Shown piece after piece: positions 33,949 to 41,536 of a DNA stretch of 64,000 nucleotides. The stretch spans positions 372,001 to 436,000 of the forward strand of contig CAVPHU010000005.1 in NCBI GenBank assembly GCA_963704815.1, given 5' to 3'. The translations under genes were made by a program, and so were the position numbers. The notes beneath the pieces are model-generated. The model was not told the DNA's origin and made no database searches. It worked only from the letters and a program-made list of their open reading frames with translations. Numbering within the stretch: the first letter of the stretch is position 1; each line of letters begins with the position of its first letter. This stretch comes from DATKWD01 sp963704815 (GTDB lineage Bacteria; Actinomycetota; Acidimicrobiia; Acidimicrobiales; Salinilacustritrichaceae).

Positions 33949-36102
33949 ATGACCGAGGACACCAGCCGGATCGCCCTGGCGATCCCCGACTACGAGATCG
34001 AACGCGAGGCCGGTCGGGGCGGCATGGGTGTCGTGTTCCTCGCCAAGCATCGGCGACTCGATCGGGGCGTCGCGGTCAAGGAACTGCCGCCTGGCTTCGC
34101 GTCGGACCCCGACGTACGCGTGCGATTCTCGGCCGAGGCCCGGACGCTGGCCACGCTGTCGCATCCGCACATCGTCCCCATCTTCGACTACGTCGAGCGC
34201 GAGGGCCTCTGCCTGATCGTGATGGAGCAGCTGTCCGGCGGCACGGTGTGGGATCGCTTCACCACCACCGGAATCATGCCGCCAACGGCCTGTGCGGTCG
34301 TCATGGCGACGTGTGCGGCGCTCCAGTACGCCCACGACAAGGGCGTGCTCCACCTCGACGTCAAACCCGACAACCTGATGTTCGACGCCGAGTCGGCGGT
34401 GAAGGTCACCGACTTCGGTATCGCCAAGGTGATCAGCGGTGACCGCACCCTCGGCACCGTCGACGGTCAGGTGCTCGGGACCCCGGCCTACATGTCGCCC
34501 GAACAGGCCCGCGGCGACGACCTCACGACGGCCTCGGACGTCTACGCCGCCGGTGTGATGCTGTACGAGCTGCTGTCGGGTCAGCTGCCCTGGCAAGGGG
34601 CCACTTCGGCCGGCGAGTTGCTGCAACAACGCCTGACCCAGGACCCGATCCCCCTCCGCAACGTGGCGCCACACGTCCCCGAACCGCTTGCCAACGTCGT
34701 GATGAAGGCGCTGTCACGCGACGTCGCCGACCGCTTCGTCCGCGCCGAGGACTTCGGCGTGGCCATCGGCGAGGCGTGCGCCGACTCGTGGGGTCCGGAC
34801 TGGCTCGACCAGGCGGGGGTGGCCATCGTGGGGTCCGAACGGCTGACGATCGCCGCTCGCACCTCGGCTCGGCGAGCGCCCGTGGCCACCGACCCGCTCG
34901 AAGCGCCAGATGCCTCGGTCGCGTCTGCGACCGACGGCACGGTGTCCAACCAGACCATTGCCGGCGACGCCGAGACTCCCGTCGCGCCGGTGTCGCGCGA
35001 AACGATGGCCGGCGACGCCGCCGGCGTGGCTCCGGCCCACGCGACCATGGCGGGCGATGCCGTCGAGGTCCCCACCGACGACCAGGACGTCGAGACCCCT
35101 CCGGCCACCGACTCGACCGCGGGGTCGGCAGGCGGCGCCGAGCTCGACCCGGCACCCGCCGACGACGCAGCACCTCCGGAGACCGACACCCCTGCCGAGG
35201 CCGACACCCCGCACGGCGACGTCGCTCCCCTCGAGTTCGAAGTCGTCCGAGCCGCCGAAGCACCTCGCATCCAGGGTGCCGACCTCCAGGACCTCGACGC
35301 CGCCGACCTCATCAGCGTCGAAGACATCCTCGATCCGCCCGGACGGCCATGGCCGTCGATCCTCCTCACGGTCGGGCTGCTCGTCGCCACCGTGGCGGCT
35401 GCGTTCATCGGGGCCGGCGAACCCGACCGGGTCGGGACGCTCAGCCCGGGACAAGTGACGGTCGCCGGAGCCGATGTCGCCGCCGGCGAACGAATCGACG
35501 TCGACCTGTCGGCCGACGTCCCGGTCGTCGTGAGCGACCCGACCCTCGCCGCGACCGCTGAGGAGGTCACCCTCGAGTTCTCGTATCTCGGTGCCCCGGT
35601 GAGCAGCCCGTCGGCGCGGTTGTTCGACGGGCTGGCGGCGGTGGATCCCGGACTCGCCCAGCGCCTCGTGGGCGGGTCGGCCACGATGACGGTGGTGTTG
35701 GGCGCTCCCGACCGGCCCGCCGTCGAGCAGGAGACCGGCATCACCGGCACGCATTCGTCGTTCCTGGTCGCACCGTTCATCATCGGCGCACTCTTGGTCC
35801 TGTTGGCCGGCGCCAACCTCGAATCGAGCCTCAAGCCGATGGCCAACGGCCAGTTCCGGGTGCTCTCCGCAGTGGGTGCAGCCGCTTCGGGAGCGGTGGC
35901 CGGAGTCGGCCTCGTCCTGGTGGCAGGGGCACTCGGAGTCTCCGAACCGACCATTCCCGCCATGGCCATCACGGCCGCACTGGGAGGCCTCACCGGTGTG
36001 GTCGCCGCCCACACCCGAGCGCGCGTCGCACGCGGCAGCCGGGTACGAAAGGCCGTCAAACGCGCCGAGCGTTCACTCGGCGTTCGTGCCCGCCGCAGTT
36101 GA
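33949..36102 (+). CDS. membrane Ser/Thr protein kinase (PknB-like)
   Basis: 717 residues. Kinase domain at ~15-285: GRGGMG loop 22-27, VAVK Lys44, catalytic HLDVKPDN at 135-142 (HLD instead of HRD, a non-RD kinase), DFG 155-157, SPE 183-185. Residues ~285-460 are an acidic Pro/Ala linker with three T-[IM]-A-G-D-A motifs (Thr336, 352, 366). A helix at ~466-486 is followed by an outside-type beta-rich domain and four more helices. Membrane-anchored kinase that should phosphorylate cytoplasmic Ser/Thr; the linker Thr motifs are candidate FHA-binding sites. It lies directly upstream of the SipW operon promoter, which overlaps its stop. Confidence 0.9.
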   Translation: MTEDTSRIALAIPDYEIEREAGRGGMGVVFLAKHRRLDRGVAVKELPPGFASDPDVRVRFSAEARTLATLSHPHIVPIFDYVEREGLCLIVMEQLSGGTVWDRFTTTGIMPPTACAVVMATCAALQYAHDKGVLHLDVKPDNLMFDAESAVKVTDFGIAKVISGDRTLGTVDGQVLGTPAYMSPEQARGDDLTTASDVYAAGVMLYELLSGQLPWQGATSAGELLQQRLTQDPIPLRNVAPHVPEPLANVVMKALSRDVADRFVRAEDFGVAIGEACADSWGPDWLDQAGVAIVGSERLTIAARTSARRAPVATDPLEAPDASVASATDGTVSNQTIAGDAETPVAPVSRETMAGDAAGVAPAHATMAGDAVEVPTDDQDVETPPATDSTAGSAGGAELDPAPADDAAPPETDTPAEADTPHGDVAPLEFEVVRAAEAPRIQGADLQDLDAADLISVEDILDPPGRPWPSILLTVGLLVATVAAAFIGAGEPDRVGTLSPGQVTVAGADVAAGERIDVDLSADVPVVVSDPTLAATAEEVTLEFSYLGAPVSSPSARLFDGLAAVDPGLAQRLVGGSATMTVVLGAPDRPAVEQETGITGTHSSFLVAPFIIGALLVLLAGANLESSLKPMANGQFRVLSAVGAAASGAVAGVGLVLVAGALGVSEPTIPAMAITAALGGLTGVVAAHTRARVARGSRVRKAVKRAERSLGVRARRS

Positions 36103-36126
36103 CGGTTTCACTACGTAGAGTACGGT
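36099..36126 (+). promoter_or_regulatory. promoter of the SipW operon
   Basis: TTGACG (36099-36104), 16-base spacer, TACGGT (36121-36126). The -35 overlaps the kinase stop codon. Transcription would start around 36133, right before the first hairpin of the leader. Confidence 0.5.
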
Positions 36127-36135
36127 CGTAGCCCT

Positions 36136-36290
36136 GACCCGAACTTGGGTCGACAACTGGCAAGGGCGCATCGATGCCCGGACGTGATTGGTCGCGTTGT
36201 CCGGGCGGAGCGAGAGCGAACCCGACCTTGCCTTCCATGGGGAGCAGCCCGAAGGGCGGTACCCGTCCCGTCCTGACGACCGACGTCAGG
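36136..36290 (+). ncRNA. hairpin-rich 5' leader of unknown class
   Basis: The ~180-base untranslated leader contains GACCC/GGGTC (36136-36151), GGCAAGG (36159-36165) pairing with CCTTGCC (36226-36232) around an inner perfect stem GCCCGGAC (36176-36183)/GTCCGGGC (36199-36206), and CCTGACG/CGTCAGG (36272-36290) eight bases before the RBS AAGGAGG. It does not match c-di-GMP-I, TPP, SAM or cobalamin consensus as I know them. Regulatory RNA is inference. Confidence 0.45.
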
Positions 36291-36310
36291 GCACGACAAG
36301 GAGGCACATC

Positions 36311-36712
36311 ATGCGCAAGGGAATCCTGGCAGCCATCGTGGCTGCCGCACTGTTCGCCGTCGGAGCATTCGCGGCGACGTTCAACGTGACGTCCGAGGAC
36401 GTCGCGTCGGGCAGCGACAGCTTCGTCGCCTGCGCGGAGGACGTCGACGTCGACTTCGACACCGGCGGGTACGACACCGAGAGCGGAGACTTCTCCGTGA
36501 CCGGAGCCACGGCCACGTTCTCCGGAGGAGAGGGCTGCGACGGGAAGGACGCGACCCTCGTGGTGCTCGGCATCGAAGGAGAGGAGCTCGGCAGCTCCTC
36601 CGCAACCGTCGACGGATCGACCGCCTTCTTCGAGCTCGATGAACTGGTGGGCGACGTCTACGGTGCCGCCGTGCTCGTCGAGGGCAACGCCATCGACACC
36701 GCCAACGCCTAG
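36311..36712 (+). CDS. SipW/TasA-type secreted protein
   Basis: 133 residues. N-terminus MRKGILAAIVAAALFAVGAF then AATFNVTSEDVAS is the signal-peptide layout of SipW-processed proteins (TasA/camelysin type): a short hydrophobic stretch with late cleavage and a beta-rich acidic mature part. Two Cys (FVACAED and GEGCDGKD) may form a disulfide. The mature chain is acidic with Gly/Asp-rich strands and no membrane anchor; by analogy it could assemble into surface fibres. It has the strongest RBS in the operon and is followed by a 13-bp hairpin, so it is likely made in larger amounts than the downstream signal peptidase. SEDVAS recurs as TEDVAS in the CCEYD protein. Confidence 0.8.
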   Translation: MRKGILAAIVAAALFAVGAFAATFNVTSEDVASGSDSFVACAEDVDVDFDTGGYDTESGDFSVTGATATFSGGEGCDGKDATLVVLGIEGEELGSSSATVDGSTAFFELDELVGDVYGAAVLVEGNAIDTANA

Positions 36713-36733
36713 TCCAGCGCTGATGGCCTCGAA

Positions 36734-36763
36734 CCGGGGGTACCGCGGTCGCGGTACCCCCGG
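36734..36763 (+). terminator. strong hairpin between fibre-type gene and sipW
   Basis: Perfect 13-bp stem (36734-36746 with 36751-36763) and 4-base loop GGTC, 21 bases after the stop. It may terminate most transcripts and let some read into sipW, or stabilise the upstream mRNA. Confidence 0.65.
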
Positions 36764-36783
36764 GCGGGTCATCACCAGCACCC

Positions 36784-38484
36784 ATGCGAACCCCCCGCTC
36801 TCCGCTTCGAAGGGCCGGCCTGGTCTTGGCCGGGCTGATCCTCGCGGCAGGGTGGTTCTCGTGGCTCCGACCGACCACTCTCGGCGGCGAGGTGTCCTAC
36901 GTCGTGGTCGACGGAACCAGCATGGAGCCGACCTACGACGACGGCGATCTCGTCCTCATCCGCCAACAGAACGAGTACTCGATCGGCGACGTCATCGCGT
37001 TCCGAGCCGGAGGCACCTTCGATGATCCCACCCGCATCATCCATCGAATCGTGGGCGAGGCCGACGACGACCATTTCGTCACCCAGGGCGACAATCGTGA
37101 CGAGATCGATCCATGGCAGCCTGGTCGCGATGACATCATCGGCAGCTCGGTACTCCACATCCCGTGGGCGGGCAGCCTCGCCGGCCTCCTCACCCGTCCC
37201 ACCACCTTCGCTGCCCTCGGCGCAGCCGCTGTCGTGGCCGGTGGCGAAGCCCAGCGTCGCCGCCGACGTCGACGCGACCGCGCTCACAACCCCGAAGTCG
37301 AACCGATCATGAACGATCTTCCGACCCCAGAGGACTCCGACACCGTGCCGGTGCCACGCGGCGCCCAGCCTGCTCCGCGCTGGAGCCGTCACACCCACCC
37401 CAGGTGGGCGCTCACCGGACTCGGCATCAGCGTCGCGCTGGCCGTCCCCGTGCTCGCCCTCACCTGGTCGGCGCTTCGTGCACCCGACTCGACCGAGCGG
37501 GTCGAGGTCGTCGGTCAGCTCGATCAAGCCATCGATGTCGACTACCGGCTCACAGGTGAGCCGAGTCTGGTCTACCCCACCGGCGAGGTGGTGGGTGTCG
37601 CATCCCCGACCGGGGCCGTCGTGACGACCGAACCGCTCTACACCCGCCTGCTCGAGCAGATCGAGGTCGACCTCCGGTTCCGCGCCGACGCGCCCGGCGC
37701 CGACCGGCTGGCGACCAGCTACGCGGTCGACGTCGTGGCCGAGACACCCGACGGCTACCGGCTGGCGCTTCCCTCGATCGAGCTGACCGACTTCGATGGT
37801 GAGGCGTCCGAGAACGTCACCATCGACCTGACCGACGTCTCCTTCGGCATCGCCTCGGTCGGCGACCTGACCGGTGTCGGTGGCGACACCTACACGGTGA
37901 CCATCAGCCCACGCCTCTACGGTTCGGCCGGCACCGGCGACGTGTCGGTCGATCGCGAACTCGATGCTCCGCTGAGTCTGGTGGTCGACGGAGACCTCAT
38001 GACGGTCAAGGCCATCGAGGCCACGGGCTCCGAACCGCTGTCGACGACCTCACGCGAACGGGCCGACTACGCCATCGGACCCTTCGATCTCAGTGTCCCG
38101 GTTGCCCGGGGAGTGCTGGGTGGCCTGGCCCTCGTCCTGGTGGCCGGCATCGCCTGGTTCGCGTCGGTTCTGTTCGGCGGGCTCGGCCTCGGCGAGCCGG
38201 CTCGCATCGCCGCCCGCTACCGCTCGCAGATGGTCGACGTGTCGACGGCAACCGCACCCCCGGGACCGGTCGTGATGGTCAGTGGCATCGAAGAGCTGGC
38301 TCGCATCGCCAAGGTCGAACAGGCCGTGATCATCCACGAGGACCTCGGCGATGGCGCCCATCGCTACCGCGTCTTCCTCGGCTCGGTCACCTACGAGTAC
38401 GAGACCGCGCCCGAGCACGGCGCCGCCGCCCAGGCCGCCGACGACCACACGACCTCCCACGCCGACGGCTCCGGTTCGAGATGA
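36784..38484 (+). CDS. sipW: SipW (ER-type) signal peptidase I with large C-terminal extracytoplasmic domain
   Basis: 566 residues. Domain 1 (~1-150): helix 11-28, then VVDGTSMEPTYDDGDLVLI with nucleophile Ser46, RIIHRIVGE with His87 in place of the Lys of ordinary bacterial enzymes, and QGDNRDE (Asp103/Asp106): the Ser-His-Asp set of SipW/ER-type peptidases. Domain 2 (~175-480): basic stretch, helix ~205-225, then a beta-rich outer domain resembling DUF5305, another helix ~440-465 and a ~100-residue cytoplasmic tail. It should cleave the signal peptides of the two SEDVAS/TEDVAS proteins at the membrane. Its stop overlaps the next start (ATGA). Confidence 0.87.
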   Translation: MRTPRSPLRRAGLVLAGLILAAGWFSWLRPTTLGGEVSYVVVDGTSMEPTYDDGDLVLIRQQNEYSIGDVIAFRAGGTFDDPTRIIHRIVGEADDDHFVTQGDNRDEIDPWQPGRDDIIGSSVLHIPWAGSLAGLLTRPTTFAALGAAAVVAGGEAQRRRRRRRDRAHNPEVEPIMNDLPTPEDSDTVPVPRGAQPAPRWSRHTHPRWALTGLGISVALAVPVLALTWSALRAPDSTERVEVVGQLDQAIDVDYRLTGEPSLVYPTGEVVGVASPTGAVVTTEPLYTRLLEQIEVDLRFRADAPGADRLATSYAVDVVAETPDGYRLALPSIELTDFDGEASENVTIDLTDVSFGIASVGDLTGVGGDTYTVTISPRLYGSAGTGDVSVDRELDAPLSLVVDGDLMTVKAIEATGSEPLSTTSRERADYAIGPFDLSVPVARGVLGGLALVLVAGIAWFASVLFGGLGLGEPARIAARYRSQMVDVSTATAPPGPVVMVSGIEELARIAKVEQAVIIHEDLGDGAHRYRVFLGSVTYEYETAPEHGAAAQAADDHTTSHADGSGSR

Positions 38485-38882
38485 GGCGCCTCCTGTTGTT
38501 CGCCGGGCTCCTGGGCCTGCTGGGCCTCAGTACGGCGTTCGCAGCGGGATTCTCGGTGCAGACCGAGGACGTGGCGTCGTTCCGCGTCGAGACCACGATC
38601 ACGACCCCACCGCCACCGTGTGACGACGACGAGTGCTGCGAGTACGACGACTACTGGTGCTGCGAATACGACGAGTGCTGTGAATACGACGGCGGCTGCT
38701 GCGAGTACGACGACTGGTGCTGCGAATACGACGAGTGCTGTGAATACGACGGCGGCTGCTGCGAGTACGACGGGTGCTGTGAGTACGACGAGTGCTGTGA
38801 ATACGACGGCGGCTGCTGCGAGTACGACGGGTGCTGTGAGTACGACGAGTGCGACGGCGCCGAGCCCGCGACGACACCATGA
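38481..38882 (+). CDS. secreted CCEYD-repeat cysteine-rich protein
   Basis: 133 residues: signal peptide MRRLLLFAGLLGLLGLSTAF-AAG, the SipW-substrate motif FSVQTEDVAS, a Thr/Pro linker, then residues 52-123 made of eleven CCEYD units with variable 1-3-residue spacers (DYW, E, GG, DW, G). 24 of 133 residues are Cys, with a very acidic, Tyr/Trp-bearing background. CC pairs cannot all fold as ordinary disulfides; likely roles are metal binding (thiolate plus carboxylate), redox storage, or cross-linking of a surface fibre. No family recognised. Start and stop overlap both neighbours by four bases, so it is made together with SipW. Confidence 0.85.
   Translation: MRRLLLFAGLLGLLGLSTAFAAGFSVQTEDVASFRVETTITTPPPPCDDDECCEYDDYWCCEYDECCEYDGGCCEYDDWCCEYDECCEYDGGCCEYDGCCEYDECCEYDGGCCEYDGCCEYDECDGAEPATTP
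38634..38849 (+). repeat. tandem repeats encoding eleven CCEYD units
   Basis: 216 bases coding units of 6-8 codons. A higher-order unit of three (CCEYDE, CCEYDGG, CCEYDDW or CCEYDG) of 57-60 bases occurs three times with nearly identical codons, showing recent duplication. Confidence 0.92.
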
Positions 38883-39538
38883 GGCTCCTGGGTGCGCTGG
38901 GGTGCTCGCTGTTCCTGGTCGTCCTCGCCGCGGGACCGGCCGCAGCACAGGAGGAGAATCGGGGCAGCGTCGACGTCAGCTACGACATCGGGCCCTACGA
39001 CGGCCCCGCCGGCGATTGGCCGGTGGCGCTGGTCGTGGTGCGCGGCGACCTGGTCGCTGGTGACGATTTCACCGTCGCACTCACCGGCGACGCCGGAACG
39101 ATCTGGTCCGCAACCGTGCCGTATCAATCCCCGGTGACCCGAATCGAGGTCGACGAGTTCGTCGGCGTCGGCGAATTGACCGGCGTGAGCATCTCACAGG
39201 CATTCGAGATCGTCACGGTCATCGAGATCGCCGATGAGGTCGACGAACCCGATCCCGAACCTCCGACCGCGGGCGTGCCCGACCCCGAGCCCGACGTCGC
39301 GGTCATCGAGTTCCAACCGCCGACTCCCCTGCCCGCGCCCGATGTCACCGAGACCGCAGGCGGCCCGACCTCCACCCCCGGTCCGGGTGCCGTCAACCGC
39401 CCTGCCGAGGTCCTGGGAGGAGGCAGTGGCCGGGACTCGGGGCAACTCGCGGTTTCGGTGATCATCTCGCTGATCGTGGTCGTGCTCGCATTCCGAACCC
39501 CGCTCCCGGCAGCAAGCCCACAGAGGTGGCGATCGTGA
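38879..39538 (+). CDS. secreted, C-terminally membrane-anchored protein of the SipW operon
   Basis: 219 residues from ATG 38879 (ATGA overlap). Ordinary Sec signal peptide (LFLVVLAAGPAAAQE), a ~90-residue beta-rich domain (YDIGPYDGPAGDWPVALVVV, EVDEFVGVGELTG), an acidic Pro-rich spacer (DEPDPEPPTAGVPDPEPD) and a C-terminal helix (LAVSVIISLIVVVLAF) followed by RTPLPAASPQRWRS. It likely stands on the cell surface as a scaffold or anchor for the two SipW-processed proteins (inference). No family recognised. Confidence 0.78.
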   Translation: MRLLGALGCSLFLVVLAAGPAAAQEENRGSVDVSYDIGPYDGPAGDWPVALVVVRGDLVAGDDFTVALTGDAGTIWSATVPYQSPVTRIEVDEFVGVGELTGVSISQAFEIVTVIEIADEVDEPDPEPPTAGVPDPEPDVAVIEFQPPTPLPAPDVTETAGGPTSTPGPGAVNRPAEVLGGGSGRDSGQLAVSVIISLIVVVLAFRTPLPAASPQRWRS

Positions 39539-40389
39539 GCCAGGTGGTTCCCAGGATTCTGGCCCTCACCCTCGCGTGGCTGGCCCTGCTCGCCACCCCT
39601 GCGCTCGCCGAGGGCCTCGAGATCACCGGCGAGATCGCCGGGCAGGACATCACGCAGTCCGACAGCCTCGATCCGATCGAGCTCGAGCCCAAGGACGAGA
39701 TCCCGCTCGCCATCACCATTCGCAACACGACCGACCGCACCGAGGCCATCCGCTACGTCCGACTCGAGGGTGAGGCGCTGGGTCTCACGTTCCTCAGCTA
39801 CGACCTCGGGGTGCGGACGACCCTCGGCCCCGGCGAGCAGACGACGGTCACCACCCCGCTCGACTTCTTCGACCTCGACGAGCAGGCGACCGGCTACCTC
39901 GGCGCCGGCATGAAGGTCTACGACACCGAGCGGCGCGAGATCGGCTCGACCTCCTTCGTCGTCGACGTCCGGGGCAAGGCGACCTCGACGCTCGGGCTCT
40001 TCGCCTTCCTCGTCCTCGCCATCGCCGTGTTCAGCGTGACCGTGCTGGTCATCAACACCGTGCGGCGCCGCCTTCCCGCCAACCGATTCGTGCGGGCCAT
40101 CCAGTTCGCCATCGCGGGCACGGCCATCGGCCTCACGCTGGCCCTCGGCGTGTCGATCCTGCGGATCGCATTCGCCGACGTCGAGGCGTGGGTGCCGCTC
40201 GTCGTGATCCCCACCGTGATCGGCTTCTTGTTCGGCTACATCGCCCCGGGTCCGTTGTCCCAGAGCATCGAGGACGTCAAGCAGCAGGAAGAGCTCGACG
40301 CAGCGGCCGAAGACGCCGTCGTCCGAGCCTCAGGATCTCATGCTGCGGCGACCTCGGGACGGTTCGACCAGCCCGACGCCGACGGCTGA
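39535..40389 (+). CDS. membrane protein with extracytoplasmic Ig-like domain, SipW operon
   Basis: 284 residues from GTG 39535 (GTGA overlap, preferred over GTG 39526). Signal peptide LTLAWLALLATPALAEG; a ~120-residue beta-sandwich-like domain (PLAITIRNTTDRTEAIRYVR then GPGEQTTVTTPLDFFDLDEQ); then three to four helices (LGLFAFLVLAIAVFSVTVLV onwards) and an acidic Ala-rich tail (KQQEELDAAAEDAV) inside. The outer domain resembles those found with surface-fibre systems that present non-pilin proteins. It may hold or assemble the secreted partners. Convergent with the FHA-cyclase gene. Confidence 0.78.
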   Translation: MSQVVPRILALTLAWLALLATPALAEGLEITGEIAGQDITQSDSLDPIELEPKDEIPLAITIRNTTDRTEAIRYVRLEGEALGLTFLSYDLGVRTTLGPGEQTTVTTPLDFFDLDEQATGYLGAGMKVYDTERREIGSTSFVVDVRGKATSTLGLFAFLVLAIAVFSVTVLVINTVRRRLPANRFVRAIQFAIAGTAIGLTLALGVSILRIAFADVEAWVPLVVIPTVIGFLFGYIAPGPLSQSIEDVKQQEELDAAAEDAVVRASGSHAAATSGRFDQPDADG

Positions 40390-41418
40390 CCCGAAGCGCT
40401 CAATCCTGCGGTTCGAGTTCTTCCCAGCGGACCGGGAACACCGTGTGCTCGCCCTCGATCCCCTTGAGGGTCGAGGTGCGCGGCTCGCCGAACTCGAGGT
40501 CGCCGCGCGCGAGGTGATCTCGCGAACGATCGAGGACACCAGGATCTCGCCACCATCGGCCAGGCCGCCCACGCGTGCGGCGAGCATCACGTGCTTGCCG
40601 AAGATGTCGCCCTCCTCGGCGATGACTTCGCCGGTGTGGACACCGACCCGCACGCGGACCCCCTTGTCGGGGTCGGACTCGGCGAACTGGGCCAGCTCCT
40701 GCTGGACACCGACCATGGCGCGCACGGCTCGGCGTGCACCGTCGAAGGTCATCATGAATCCGTCGCCCTGGTTCTTGACGACGGTTCCCTTCCAGAGCTC
40801 GACGTGGCGGGTGATGATCTCGTTGTGGGCCGCGAGCACCTGCATCCAGTCGGTGTCGCCCATGGCGGTGGCCCGTTCGGTCGAGGATTCGATGTCGCTG
40901 AAGACGATGGTGATGGTTCCCGAGTCGTTCTCGACGTCGGTGAGGGGAGGATGGGACTGACTCACCTCGCGGGCGACCGCGTCGATCGAGGTCTCGCGAA
41001 ACTCGGACTGGTTGGGATCGATCGCCCGCACCGGTGAATCGATCGGATTCTGCGATCCGGTGTCGAAGGACTCGGGCTCGCCGAGCATCGTGCCCCGGGC
41101 GAAGTCATTGGTGGGCCGGGCCGGTCGGAACGCAGCGTCGGCGAGTTGGAGCGCAGAGTTCCCGATGCGCACGACCGCATCGCCCTTCAGCCGGGCGGAG
41201 ACGACCTTCTCGCCATCGACGAAGGTCCCGTTGGTCGAACCGAGGTCCTCGACGAGGACTTCGTCACCATCGGGCGTCAGCCTTGCGTGCAGACGTGACG
41301 CCTTGGGGTCGGCGACGATGATGCCGTCGCACTCGCGACCGATGTCGATCGTGTCGCGGACCTGCACATAGAGCGGCCGGCGACCATCCTGCTTCACGAC
41401 GATCACGGGAAGTTCCAC
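40330..41418 (-). CDS. FHA-domain class III nucleotide cyclase, frameshifted at the C-terminus
   Basis: From GTG 41418 (GGAG eight bases upstream). FHA domain at ~15-95 (GRECDGIIVADPKASRLHAR, VEDLGSTNGTFVDG) binds phospho-Thr; cyclase domain at ~165-315 with metal-binding IVFSDIESST and KNQGDGFMMTF, and GVHTGEVI. As read, the end is Arg/Ser-rich and overlaps the convergent gene by 60 bases; one missing G near 40503 would restore GDLEFGEPRTSTLKGIEGE, the normal cyclase end, with a stop at 40400-40402 and no overlap. Makes cAMP or cGMP (cannot be decided). May read phosphorylation by the nearby kinase. Confidence 0.85.
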   Translation of the reverse strand: MELPVIVVKQDGRRPLYVQVRDTIDIGRECDGIIVADPKASRLHARLTPDGDEVLVEDLGSTNGTFVDGEKVVSARLKGDAVVRIGNSALQLADAAFRPARPTNDFARGTMLGEPESFDTGSQNPIDSPVRAIDPNQSEFRETSIDAVAREVSQSHPPLTDVENDSGTITIVFSDIESSTERATAMGDTDWMQVLAAHNEIITRHVELWKGTVVKNQGDGFMMTFDGARRAVRAMVGVQQELAQFAESDPDKGVRVRVGVHTGEVIAEEGDIFGKHVMLAARVGGLADGGEILVSSIVREITSRAATSSSASRAPRPSRGSRASTRCSRSAGKNSNRRIERFGSAVGVGLVEPSRGRRSMRS

Positions 41419-41536
41419 ACCAACAACTCCAGCAAGCCTGCGCACGGACGATTCCGAACCTGTGGTCGAGCGTACCGGTGACGCGCAGGCGCGGGCGGTG
41501 TCGGACGCCGAGGTCTCGGCATGCTCAGATGTCCCG

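Noticed and set aside
36136..36290. c-di-GMP-I, cobalamin, TPP or SAM riboswitch
   Set aside because: Core consensus elements of these classes are absent; kept only as an unclassified structured leader.
38634..38849. CRISPR-like tandem repeats
   Set aside because: Units are contiguous, in frame and without unique spacers; no cas genes.
38599..39127. Minus-strand open frames rich in YSQ and Arg/Ser repeats
   Set aside because: They are the antisense reading of the CCEYD repeats, without a start context; the plus strand has signal peptide and coupled starts.
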